A stretch of 23,978 nt of DNA. It comes from Tissierella_B sp964485455 (GTDB lineage Bacteria > Bacillota > Clostridia > Tissierellales > Tissierellaceae). The notes below the pieces were generated by a model that made no database searches, was not told the origin of the DNA, and saw only the letters and a program-made list of their open reading frames with translations. This document shows positions 7,629 through 15,466 of this stretch, in pieces (within the stretch, counting starts at the first letter, position 1; each line of letters begins with the position of its first letter). A program made the position numbers and the translations under genes. The stretch covers positions 1 to 23,978 of the forward strand of contig CAZAJU010000026.1 in the NCBI GenBank assembly GCA_964485455.1. Reading direction: 5' to 3'.

Positions 7629-9384
7629 TGTAATTTTTATACCATATTTCCAATGAGTATAGTCCCCAGTAACTGTTGTGATGATATTTGACCTTTTTTC
7701 TTAGATCTTTTTCAAATATTTTGTCCTCCACAAGTAAAGATGAATCCAGCCTATTTTCCATATCTTCTTTTAACAGTGTTTCAATCCAGTGAGAGATTGG
7801 AACTCCATACCCCCTCTTTTCTCGGTCTATTGTTTCCTTTGGCAAATATTTCTGGCCAATCTTCTTTAGAACATATTTTTCATTTCCGCCATTTATTCTA
7901 AGATTTTCAGGAAGTGAAAAAGAGGCTTCTAATAGTCTGTAATCTTGAAATGGAACTCTCTCTTCAACAGCGAATGCCATCGTCATCCTATCAGCTTTTC
8001 TGTTGTAAGATTGCAAAAGTGTATTTATGTCAATGTATTGCATCCTGTTGAGAATGCTTTTGAAGTTACTATTTGATCTTTCCTTGAATAGTTTTTTAGG
8101 ATCTTTGTAATCAAATCTGTAGATATCTCTTATTTCTGTCGGGGAAAGCCAGCTTTGGGTTATCGACTGTAGGTCTTCTATCCCATTTCTCGCGCTATTT
8201 AACATTCTTATTTTCTTTCTTGTGAAAGACTTACCTATTTCGGGAATTGGGAATGGGACGTATTTTGAATAATTTAGGATATTCGGCTGGTATTTGTACC
8301 ACCTGTATCCCCCAAAGACTTCATCGCCCCCTTCACCAGCGAGAGCAACTGTAACATATTTTTTTGCAAGTTTAGAAATAAAGTAATTAGGTATTGTTCC
8401 CCCTTCGGCTATGGGGTCATCATAATGCCAAGCAATTTTTTCTATGTTCTTAATTGCATCTTCTGCAGTAACTGTTATCTCGTGATGAATTGTATCGAGA
8501 TGTTCTGAAACTATCTTTGCAAAAGGTAACTCCGAATAAACTCCTTCATCAAATCCTACAGAAAAAGTATGGTATTCATCGATATATGACCTGGATAAAG
8601 CCGTAATGAGGCTTGAATCTATGCCACCGGAAAGATAAGCTCCAACGGGGACATCTGCTATTAACCTTCTTTTTACCGAGTCTTTGAGCAAATCTTCAAT
8701 TGAATTGATATCTGCTTTAATTTCTTTTTCCTTAAGGCTCCAATATTTTCCTTGCTCAATAGTTTTTTTCTCTAAATCAAAAATCATATACGATGCTGGC
8801 TCAAGTTCTTTAATTCCGTCAATTAGAGACTCGCCCAGAGTATATCCAAACATCAGGTAAAATGCAAGTGAGTCTTTGTTAATATTCCTAGGCATGCCGT
8901 GTGCTAGTATTGCTTTAATTTCCGAGCTGAAAATAAATTTCTCCCCGTCAAAATAATAGTAGAGGGGTTTTACGCCTGTTCTATCCCTTGCTAAAATTAA
9001 TTGTTTTTTATTAGAATCATACAAGCAAAAAGCAAACATCCCATTTAACATTGGGATCATTTCTTTTCCATACTCTTCGTAGAGATGTATTAAAACTTCT
9101 GTATCTGTTTCTGATCTGAACTTATGTTTTCCTTTAAGATTCTTTTTCAGCTCTTTAAAGTTGTATACCTCTCCATTGTAGACTATCCATATGCTTTCAT
9201 CTTCATTTGGCATTGGCTGTGTTCCTGCTGAAGATAAATCTATAATGGATAACCTAGTTTGCCCAAGAGAAACATTTGAATCGATAAATTTATCGTGTGA
9301 ATCGGGACCTCTGTGATTTAGAAGTTTATTCATCTTTTCGATTAATTTATTGTCATCAAAGTTAAAGCCGTTGATTCCACACAT
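7612..9384 (-). CDS. asnB: Asparagine synthase (glutamine-hydrolysing), canonical motifs
   Basis: The 590-aa protein has an N-terminal class II glutaminase domain (Cys2 in MCGINGFNF, RGPDS at 25-29, NGEVYN with Glu72, ARDRTGVKPLYYY at 132-144) and a synthetase domain with the PP-loop SGGIDSS (252-258) and AGEGGDEVFGGY (349-360, Glu351). All the positions changed in the AsnB homologue at 1340 are intact here. It can be read as a true asparagine synthetase (aspartate + glutamine + ATP) or as a sugar-amidating relative; context in a glycan locus leaves both open. It is transcribed alone on the minus strand between two plus-strand blocks, with a TATA-like element about 26 bp before the ATG and no SD, consistent with a leaderless mRNA. 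Its 3' end overlaps the epimerase gene by 17 bp. Confidence 0.92.
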   Translation of the reverse strand: MCGINGFNFDDNKLIEKMNKLLNHRGPDSHDKFIDSNVSLGQTRLSIIDLSSAGTQPMPNEDESIWIVYNGEVYNFKELKKNLKGKHKFRSETDTEVLIHLYEEYGKEMIPMLNGMFAFCLYDSNKKQLILARDRTGVKPLYYYFDGEKFIFSSEIKAILAHGMPRNINKDSLAFYLMFGYTLGESLIDGIKELEPASYMIFDLEKKTIEQGKYWSLKEKEIKADINSIEDLLKDSVKRRLIADVPVGAYLSGGIDSSLITALSRSYIDEYHTFSVGFDEGVYSELPFAKIVSEHLDTIHHEITVTAEDAIKNIEKIAWHYDDPIAEGGTIPNYFISKLAKKYVTVALAGEGGDEVFGGYRWYKYQPNILNYSKYVPFPIPEIGKSFTRKKIRMLNSARNGIEDLQSITQSWLSPTEIRDIYRFDYKDPKKLFKERSNSNFKSILNRMQYIDINTLLQSYNRKADRMTMAFAVEERVPFQDYRLLEASFSLPENLRINGGNEKYVLKKIGQKYLPKETIDREKRGYGVPISHWIETLLKEDMENRLDSSLLVEDKIFEKDLRKKVKYHHNSYWGLYSLEIWYKNYIITQN

Positions 9385-9403
9385 AAATAACAGTTAGGAT
9401 ATT

Positions 9404-9415
9404 CTTAATAAAAGA
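9404..9415 (-). promoter_or_regulatory. Putative TATA box for asnB
   Basis: On the minus strand this reads TCTTTTATTAAG, centred about 26 bp before the ATG at 9384. No SD is visible between it and the ATG, so transcription would start at or next to the start codon. Confidence 0.45.
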
Positions 9416-9449
9416 CTTTTGTTACTATCTTGGCCTAATGATTAATGTT

Positions 9450-9460
9450 ATTAATTAAAA
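9450..9460 (+). promoter_or_regulatory. Putative TATA box for block B
   Basis: An A/T-only stretch, ATTAATTAAAA, ends about 17 bp before the ATG at 9477, with its centre about 22 bp upstream. It is the best TATA candidate in the 92-bp divergent gap, and no SD precedes the ATG. The spacing is slightly short for a leaderless start. Confidence 0.3.
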
Positions 9461-9476
9461 TAATGAAATAAATTCA

Positions 9477-10598
9477 ATGAGTAAGAGCTTCAAAATTTGC
9501 TTTATTTCAAGGCAGGCATATCCCTATCTATCCAAAGAGAATCATAATTCTGCAGGCGGATCGGAACTTCAAGAAACTTTATTGACAAAGGAACTTTTGA
9601 AAAGAGAAAATAAGGTCTCTTTCATAGTTGGGGATTATGGACAAGATGGCTATACCGTTATTGACGATTTAGAAATATACAAAGGATTTTTTTCATACAA
9701 TAAGGGCTTAATTAGTAAATTTTTAGAGCCAATTTATTTTTGGAGGCTTTTATCAAAAATTAACGCTGATGTTTATTATAGAAGAACTCCACATAACCTT
9801 ACATTTATTATTGGATTATTCTGTAAATTAAAAAGAAAAAAGTTTATTTTTGCCGCTGGAAGTGATACTCATTTTCAGAAAGAAGGTTTGAGTAATATAG
9901 GGTTAGTTTCTAGAATTAACTACAGGTTAAGCTCAAAACTTTCACACATCTTTATAGTTCAGAATTCTTTTCAGAAAGAAAAGGCTAAAGAATTATTTGG
10001 TAAAGAAGCAGTAGTTATAAAAAATTTGATGGATATACCAAAAGAAATCTCTTCTAAGAAAGATAATCCACTAGTATTGTTTGTTGGTTCAATACTTGAA
10101 TATAAACAACCCGAGATATTTATTGAATTGGCTAACACGATTAAAGACACTAAATTTTATATCATAGGACCATGCAACGAAAAAGGATATTATAACTCTT
10201 TAAAAGAGAAAGCTAGCGGAATACAAAATCTAACGTTTTGTGATTTTTTACTAAGAGAAAAGATATTGGAATTATACAAGAAAGATATTATTCTTGTTAA
10301 TGCCTCAAAGTTTGAAGGTTTCCCAAACACTTTTTTAGAGGCGTGGAGCTATGGCAATCCTGTTGTGAGTTTAAATGTTGACCCAGACGAAGTCATCTGC
10401 AAGTACAAATTGGGTTACCATTCAAAGAGTTATAGTAAAATGATTGAAGACTTAACTAAAATAATTGAAAACAAAAATTTGAGAAAAGAATTTGGATTAA
10501 ATGGTAGAAAATATGTTAAAGATAATCACTCTATTGAGAAAATAGTAGATGAATTTGAAGAGCTAATTCAAAATTCTTTTAAGGAGCCTAACAAATAA
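9477..10598 (+). CDS. Glycosyltransferase, GT4 family
   Basis: The 373-aa GT-B type enzyme has an N-terminal acceptor domain with the loop AGGSELQ (26-32) typical of GT4 proteins, a donor domain opening with LVLFVGSILEYKQP (199-212), and the EX7E-type motif FEGFPNTFLEAWSYG with Glu280 and Glu288. It probably adds one sugar of the repeat unit at the cytoplasmic face. Donor specificity is not readable. No SD precedes the ATG, which lies in a divergent promoter region shared with asnB. It is followed 7 bp later by the split glycosyltransferase gene, forming a short plus-strand block. Confidence 0.88.
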   Translation: MSKSFKICFISRQAYPYLSKENHNSAGGSELQETLLTKELLKRENKVSFIVGDYGQDGYTVIDDLEIYKGFFSYNKGLISKFLEPIYFWRLLSKINADVYYRRTPHNLTFIIGLFCKLKRKKFIFAAGSDTHFQKEGLSNIGLVSRINYRLSSKLSHIFIVQNSFQKEKAKELFGKEAVVIKNLMDIPKEISSKKDNPLVLFVGSILEYKQPEIFIELANTIKDTKFYIIGPCNEKGYYNSLKEKASGIQNLTFCDFLLREKILELYKKDIILVNASKFEGFPNTFLEAWSYGNPVVSLNVDPDEVICKYKLGYHSKSYSKMIEDLTKIIENKNLRKEFGLNGRKYVKDNHSIEKIVDEFEELIQNSFKEPNK

Positions 10599-10605
10599 TA
10601 TTCAG

Positions 10606-11097
10606 ATGAAGTGCAAATACTTGTTCATAATGCCCGACATCCATAAAGAAGCTGGAGCAGAAGTAGTAATAAGAGATTTAATCTCACTTTTAATTTCAAA
10701 GGAAGAAAAAGTCAGTTTAATCGCATATGAAAATCATCCAGATTTAGAAAAATTAGATTTAAAATTTTATAAATTAAGATCTCATGGAAAAGTTGCACTA
10801 TTAAGATTATTTTTTCTATTAATTAGAATAGAAGAAAAAATATTTATCTCAACATGTTTAGGCCCTATTGATTTTGTTATTTTGTTAGCTGCAAGACTAA
10901 AGAGGAAAAAAGTAGTCCATTATATTGCAAGTGATATGGATTTAGAGAAACAAAAAGGATTATTAATGAAATTGGGACAATTTTCTATATTACGTTCAGA
11001 TGTTATTTTCTATCAAAAAGAAGAGCAAAGAGAAATTCTAAAAGAAAAATGGGGATTAGATAAGAATGTATTCTTCATCGGAAAAATCATCATTTAG
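10606..11097 (+). CDS. Glycosyltransferase GT4, N-terminal half of a frameshifted gene
   Basis: This 163-aa reading frame covers only the acceptor-binding half of a GT4 enzyme: MPDIHKEAGAEVVIRDL near the start is the equivalent of the usual GGAE loop, and the frame stops at TAG 11095-11097 just where the linker to the donor domain is expected. The donor half continues in the next frame (11066-11581). Removing one A from the A5 run at 11082-11086 joins the halves as ...FFIGKSSFRKLKILWIGRD and gives a single 324-aa protein of normal GT4 length. As written the product would lack the donor site and is probably inactive alone. A sequencing or assembly indel, a recent mutation, or a switchable homopolymer are all possible. 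No SD is visible before the ATG. Confidence 0.72.
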   Translation: MKCKYLFIMPDIHKEAGAEVVIRDLISLLISKEEKVSLIAYENHPDLEKLDLKFYKLRSHGKVALLRLFFLLIRIEEKIFISTCLGPIDFVILLAARLKRKKVVHYIASDMDLEKQKGLLMKLGQFSILRSDVIFYQKEEQREILKEKWGLDKNVFFIGKIII

Positions 11098-11581
11098 AAA
11101 ATTAAAGATACTTTGGATTGGACGTGATGATCCAGTAAAGAACATAGCGTTGTTATTCGAGATAGCAAATGAATTGAAAGAAGATAAATTTTATATTGTC
11201 GGATTAGATCGAAAAGAAAAGATAGGTAATATAGAATTTTGTGGTAGAGTTCCACATTCTAATATATATTCGTACTATCAAGACTCAGACTTATTGATTT
11301 CTACATCGAAAACTGAAGGATTGCCCAATGTAATATTAGAAGCATTCAAATATAAGTTACCGGTCGTTTCTAGTTTATATTTTAAGGACTGTCCAGATTC
11401 TATTTTTTATGGGGGACTTGAAAAGAATAAATTAATTGAACAAATTAACTTAATAAGATCTAATAAAATAGAAGCAAATAACAAAATAGAAAAAGCAATA
11501 GCCTTTTTAAATAATAAATATACGGCAGAAAAGGTATATGGGCAGTTTATTTTTGGCATATCTTCAATGTACAAAAATTAG
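11066..11581 (+). CDS. Glycosyltransferase GT4, C-terminal half of a frameshifted gene
   Basis: This frame holds the donor-binding half of the same enzyme: LKILWIGRDDPVKN (13-26), then TEGLPNVILEAF with the EX7E-type pair Glu84 and Glu92, and KLPVVSS. The annotated ATG at 11066 lies inside the upstream half and overlaps it by 32 bp. The GGGG at 11051-11054 is a weak, distant SD candidate, so independent initiation cannot be ruled out, but residues before about position 8 are probably just out-of-frame coding sequence. It is best read with 10606-11097 as one interrupted gene. Its end lies 24 bp from the convergent flippase gene. Confidence 0.72.
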   Translation: MYSSSEKSSFRKLKILWIGRDDPVKNIALLFEIANELKEDKFYIVGLDRKEKIGNIEFCGRVPHSNIYSYYQDSDLLISTSKTEGLPNVILEAFKYKLPVVSSLYFKDCPDSIFYGGLEKNKLIEQINLIRSNKIEANNKIEKAIAFLNNKYTAEKVYGQFIFGISSMYKN

Positions 11582-11605
11582 ATTCCCCATACTCTCTATG
11601 CAATT

Positions 11606-13060
11606 TTAATTGATAATAATCTTTATCTCTTTTCGTAATATTAGTGGGATAAATAAGATTAATATTATTGTTTTAATTAGTATGGTCGGTATAACTTCAA
11701 AGTTAGGTATCGAAATTAAAAAGTAGAACAATCCTAACATCGCATAGAACAAAAACAATTTTTTAATAAAAATTATAATAGATGTAATTTTTAGCTTAAG
11801 TAGGTATTTCTCGATTAACCACAAGGTAAAAAATAATAAAAAGTATGAGACAAGAGTTGTATACGCCGCCGCAACAAATCCAAATTTAGGTATGTAAATA
11901 ATGTTTAATATTATATTAGTTAAGCCTGCGATAAGAGTTGTAATCGTCAGATATATATTTTTTTTAATATATGCTATATAGCTCGAATAATAAGCAAATA
12001 ATCCATAGAATATGTAGCCAGCGACTACCGGCGGGATTACTACTGCCCCTGCATAAAATTTAGGATCGGATAAAAAGAACAAAATATTTTCACCAAAGAT
12101 AATAAGCCCTAACCCAAAAATAAAAACAAAAGAGAACATTCTGTCAACGAGCTTATCCAATTTTTGGAAATTACTATCTTTCATATGCCTAAAAAAATCT
12201 GGGCCAATTGACAGCTGAACAGCACTTATTGCCAATAAAGTCAGCATTCCAATATTATACCCAATACTATAGAATCCAGCAGCTTTTGAATCTATAATGC
12301 TGTTTATCATTATCCTATCAAATTGACTTAAAATCTGATCACTCAAGCTTGAAACAAGCAAAGGTAATGTATAAGAAAAGATGTATATAATATGTTTTTT
12401 TCTAAATGATAAATTTATTTTAGACGATAATACATAGAAAAAATATACTGAGAATACCAATCCAGTTACTACAGATCCAATAATCCTTCCCATGTATCGA
12501 TTCTCAAGGAGTATTAATGTTAGAAAAATTCCTATTATAAGCCCAGTATAACTATAAGAAATACTCGTTATCGCAACTTTTTTACTTTGCCTTTGTGGAT
12601 ATAAAGTCTGGAGATAAATAGAATAAATAATACTAAATATACTAACAAAAACAATCAATAAAGGTAACGGATATGGAATATTTAACAGACCATATATTTT
12701 TTCCCTAAAAATTAAAAAAATAGAAGTTGTGATAGATATAATAATTCCTAATAAAATCAGATTAGTTCCTAGAAATTCTTTAAAATCATCTTTATTTTCA
12801 TAATAATATCTAGATACGGAATTATATGTACTTAATGATAATAGGGCAACAAAAATTGGAACGTATGCATAAAAAACTGACATTATCCCATACTCTTCTT
12901 CTATCAAAAGCCTAGTGAATATTGGAATAGAAACGAATCCTATAGCCTTTATAGCAACGTCTGCAAAAAAATAATTCCCACTATGCCTTAATAAATTATA
13001 AGTATGGGTATTTTTTATATTTGAATGTAAATCATTTATTCTAAAACTCATTCTTGCCAC
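11606..13060 (-). CDS. Wzx-type polysaccharide flippase (MOP/MATE superfamily)
   Basis: The 484-aa protein is almost entirely hydrophobic, with roughly 12-14 membrane segments (for example near residues 28-50, 62-80, 98-118 and 130-152). The N-terminal pattern FFADVAIKAIGFVSIPIFTRLLIEEEYG is typical of Wzx/RfbX proteins (split here over residues 31-58). It would translocate lipid-linked repeat units from the cytoplasmic to the outer face of the membrane. It is the last gene of the block C operon, 10 bp after the CgeB-like gene. Start: GTG at 13060, but an ATG three codons later (13051) follows GAGTGG and could be the real start. It is the only flippase in the window. Confidence 0.9.
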   Translation of the reverse strand: MARMSFRINDLHSNIKNTHTYNLLRHSGNYFFADVAIKAIGFVSIPIFTRLLIEEEYGIMSVFYAYVPIFVALLSLSTYNSVSRYYYENKDDFKEFLGTNLILLGIIISITTSIFLIFREKIYGLLNIPYPLPLLIVFVSIFSIIYSIYLQTLYPQRQSKKVAITSISYSYTGLIIGIFLTLILLENRYMGRIIGSVVTGLVFSVYFFYVLSSKINLSFRKKHIIYIFSYTLPLLVSSLSDQILSQFDRIMINSIIDSKAAGFYSIGYNIGMLTLLAISAVQLSIGPDFFRHMKDSNFQKLDKLVDRMFSFVFIFGLGLIIFGENILFFLSDPKFYAGAVVIPPVVAGYIFYGLFAYYSSYIAYIKKNIYLTITTLIAGLTNIILNIIYIPKFGFVAAAYTTLVSYFLLFFTLWLIEKYLLKLKITSIIIFIKKLFLFYAMLGLFYFLISIPNFEVIPTILIKTIILILFIPLILRKEIKIIIN

Positions 13061-13070
13061 TCTGAATTGT

Positions 13071-14189
13071 CTATATTAACTTTTTTATCTTTCCCTTAAT
13101 TCTATTAATATTTCTATCTGATTTTTCTAAAATTTCATACAATGAACTAAATCTATTTATTTTTTTGTCATTTATAAATTCTATAATATTATGATCATTT
13201 TTTTCTACTTTAGACATAATTCCTTTGGCGTATTTAATCATTATTTTAAAAACTTCTATTTGATTATACTCTTTTAATGTTCTTTTCCATCCTGCTAAAG
13301 CTATTTTTCGACGGTCTTTATCATTTTCTAAATAATATTGACATAATTCAATAGCTTCTTCTACAGTTTCAAAACCAACCGCCTCTTTATTTAATTTAAA
13401 AATATTTCCTAAATACGATTTATTATCGCAAATCAACATTGCCCCGTTGGCAGGCACTGTAAAAGTACGAGAGTTAATTGGGCCAGTAGATAAGTGAAAA
13501 TTAATTCCTATTTTAGTTCTTTGGTAAAGGGGCACTTTCAAGTTATGAGGTATATATCCATTTGGCCAACCTTTACCATAATAAGCCCCATTGGGAAAAG
13601 CTGAACTGAATCTATCCAATCTTTCTTTTCTTATATAATTGTAATCGCAAATTAGAGATATATCAATATCTCTTTTTCCATTCAATATTTTTTTTTCAGA
13701 GAGTCCGGGGTCATAATCTTCTTCTTTGAATCCTATGGGCCAATATCTTGCTTCCTTTGCACCCCAACTATAGTAACTATCTACTTCGGCAATATTTCCA
13801 ACCATGCATAAATCATATGCCCATGCCACAGGTTTAGATAATAACTCTGATGCTTCAGGATCATTAAAACATCCAAATACTGAAAAAACAGGTAACTTAC
13901 TTACAAATTCTGGATGAAGATTTATCCCCACGGAATTCAACAAAACATCATATCCATCTAGTTCTTTTATCAATTCTTTATACATAGATAAAAGCTTTTT
14001 ATCTCCTCTTCTCCACTTGGCATCTAATTCTTTCCATGTTAAATTTCTGTTAGGAGGATCTAATGTTAAACAGAATCCATCTACTTTTAATCCCGCCTTT
14101 TTTAATATTTTGAGATATTGCTCTTTTTTTTCTTCTTCTTCGTAATTTGAATACGGATACCCAATTAGTATTTTCATCATATTTCTCAT
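13071..14189 (-). CDS. CgeB-like glycosyltransferase
   Basis: The 372-aa protein shows the layout of CgeB/Glyco_trans_1_2 proteins (GT-B fold): an N-terminal domain beginning KILIGYPYSN, a central DISLICDYNYIRKERL (175-190), YGKGWP (204-209), and the C-terminal LYQRTKIGINFHL...NSRTF.VPANGAMLICD region (221-255) that is characteristic of the family. It likely transfers a sugar in glycan assembly; donor unknown. The start could be any of the Met codons 1, 4 or 5, since no SD is clear. It lies between the GT10 gene (103-bp gap with an A/T inverted repeat) and the flippase gene (10-bp gap). The gene is strongly A/T-rich by eye. Confidence is good for a GT-B glycosyltransferase, lower for the subfamily. 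Confidence 0.75.
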   Translation of the reverse strand: MRNMMKILIGYPYSNYEEEEKKEQYLKILKKAGLKVDGFCLTLDPPNRNLTWKELDAKWRRGDKKLLSMYKELIKELDGYDVLLNSVGINLHPEFVSKLPVFSVFGCFNDPEASELLSKPVAWAYDLCMVGNIAEVDSYYSWGAKEARYWPIGFKEEDYDPGLSEKKILNGKRDIDISLICDYNYIRKERLDRFSSAFPNGAYYGKGWPNGYIPHNLKVPLYQRTKIGINFHLSTGPINSRTFTVPANGAMLICDNKSYLGNIFKLNKEAVGFETVEEAIELCQYYLENDKDRRKIALAGWKRTLKEYNQIEVFKIMIKYAKGIMSKVEKNDHNIIEFINDKKINRFSSLYEILEKSDRNINRIKGKIKKLI

Positions 14190-14216
14190 CTGGATTATAG
14201 TGGTATTCTATATGAA

Positions 14217-14249
14217 ATAATAATATATATTTTGATATAATATTATTAT
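14217..14249. repeat. A/T-only inverted repeat in the GT10-CgeB gap
   Basis: ATAATAATAT (14217-14226) and ATATTATTAT (14240-14249) are perfect inverted copies with a 13-nt loop. They lie in the 103-bp gap after the GT10 gene and before the CgeB-like gene. No T-run follows on the minus strand, so an ordinary terminator is not indicated. In such A/T-rich DNA a 10-bp match could occur by chance. Confidence 0.35.
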
Positions 14250-14292
14250 CACTGCATTCACATTATGAAATCAATAGTATTAATAATAATTT

Positions 14293-15399
14293 TCATCTTT
14301 GGATACTATTATTATTTTTATTATTCCCCTCTTCGTTACTTGAATTATCTTTGTGCCTTAATTTTTTGAGATTAGTTTTTATAATATTGTACAAAGGTGG
14401 AGGTAAAATTATTTTTATCAATCTTTTTATCATACTTACTCTAAAGTAAATTTCAGGTTTAAGTATTATTTTGGATTTATTATGTTTCTTATCAATATCT
14501 TGAACAATTAGCTTTGACACTATTGTGGGAAATAAATTGTATTCGTCTAATATTTTTTGTTTACTTTCTCTAATTTCGTTTTTATATTTATTATAATGAT
14601 CTTCTTGTATTACTTTTTCGATTATTTTTATTGCTTTTTCTGGACTATGGATATCTATTTTAGTTAACGAATTTTTAGAAAAATATGAATCAATATTCTC
14701 TGCCCCATAGTATATTGGATACGCTTCTGCCAAAAACGCATCAGCTAATTTCTCTGTCCAGTAATCATTAAAAGAACTATTTTCTATTACAATGTGATAT
14801 TTATAAGGTGCGATCGCGTCCCATTTATCTTCAATCTCTTTAAACCCCCTACCATAAATATCTATTTTATCTTCAAAATGATTTTTTAATATCTCAACGA
14901 ATTGATTTCTATCTCTGTGACCTTGAATAAAATTTTTATTAGATGAAATAACGGAACATATTTTTGTTTTATCCTTTGATTCAATATTTTTATTTTTTAG
15001 TTGATCATAGTTTTTAGTGATTTCAATTTTACAATTATTAAAATCGATAAATTCGGTTATTCGTTGCCCTATATGCCATGGAAGTGCTTGTTGCCAATAT
15101 ATTTTGTTTTTATGCTGCATATCACGATGACAAGTAATAATTCTGTTAAATTGTTTTATAAATTTTATATTGTAATTTGCTATAGTTGGAGGTTCGCCGG
15201 TTATTAGAATGACATTATCTTTAGGACAAAAAGCTTTTTCTTCTTTTATTAATCCATTATATACTATCCAATAGTCAGATTCTTTTATTGAATCATCATT
15301 AATAAAAAATTGGACATTATCCCAAATTCCTTTTTCATTTGGGGTCTGGCGCAATAAAGGAAAATCTGAAAATGAAGTAGATATTTTTACAATGTACAT
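14293..15399 (-). CDS. GT10 fucosyltransferase-like glycosyltransferase
   Basis: The C-terminal half carries the hallmark of GT10 alpha-1,3/4-fucosyltransferases, YHIVIENSSFNDYWTEKL followed by ADAF...YPIYYG, at about residues 201-232 counted from ATG 15399; DIYGRGF precedes it and GEPPTIANY lies near residue 70. These enzymes use GDP-L-fucose, which the fcl, gmd, manC and manB genes in this window would supply. The C-terminus is a low-complexity Asn/Ser-rich hydrophilic tail preceded by a basic stretch, which may contact the membrane. Start: ATG 15399 (368 aa) is chosen because the in-frame GTG at 15405 is itself part of a near-perfect Shine-Dalgarno. It sits between the methyltransferase and CgeB-like genes in the block C operon. 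Other GDP-sugar donors are possible. Confidence 0.85.
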   Translation of the reverse strand: MYIVKISTSFSDFPLLRQTPNEKGIWDNVQFFINDDSIKESDYWIVYNGLIKEEKAFCPKDNVILITGEPPTIANYNIKFIKQFNRIITCHRDMQHKNKIYWQQALPWHIGQRITEFIDFNNCKIEITKNYDQLKNKNIESKDKTKICSVISSNKNFIQGHRDRNQFVEILKNHFEDKIDIYGRGFKEIEDKWDAIAPYKYHIVIENSSFNDYWTEKLADAFLAEAYPIYYGAENIDSYFSKNSLTKIDIHSPEKAIKIIEKVIQEDHYNKYKNEIRESKQKILDEYNLFPTIVSKLIVQDIDKKHNKSKIILKPEIYFRVSMIKRLIKIILPPPLYNIIKTNLKKLRHKDNSSNEEGNNKNNNSIQR

Positions 15400-15402
15400 A
15401 GA

Positions 15403-15409
15403 CACCTCC
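15403..15409 (-). promoter_or_regulatory. Consensus Shine-Dalgarno that contains a false GTG start
   Basis: The minus strand reads GGAGGTG then TCT then ATG. This is the strongest SD in the window and places translation start at ATG 15399; its terminal GTG is in frame and would be miscalled as a start two codons early. Confidence 0.8.
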
Positions 15410-15466
15410 GAAATCGAATATTCAATAATTCTTTTTTAAATAATTAATATTTTCATCAAAGTCAAC

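Noticed and set aside
9438..9458. Six-codon upstream frame (ATG...TAA) before the GT4 gene at 9477
   Set aside because: It overlaps or lies upstream of the probable TATA box, so it is unlikely to be on the transcript.
11071..11097. Programmed -1 frameshift at the A-run in the split glycosyltransferase
   Set aside because: Joining the halves needs a +1 (or -2) shift; an ordinary -1 slip at the A5 run would not reach the downstream frame.
14265..14369. Small plus-strand frame of about 34 hydrophobic residues in the GT10-CgeB gap region
   Set aside because: Most of it is antisense to the Asn-rich C-terminus of the GT10-like gene and reads as low-complexity Ile/Tyr/Phe. No SD or promoter supports it.
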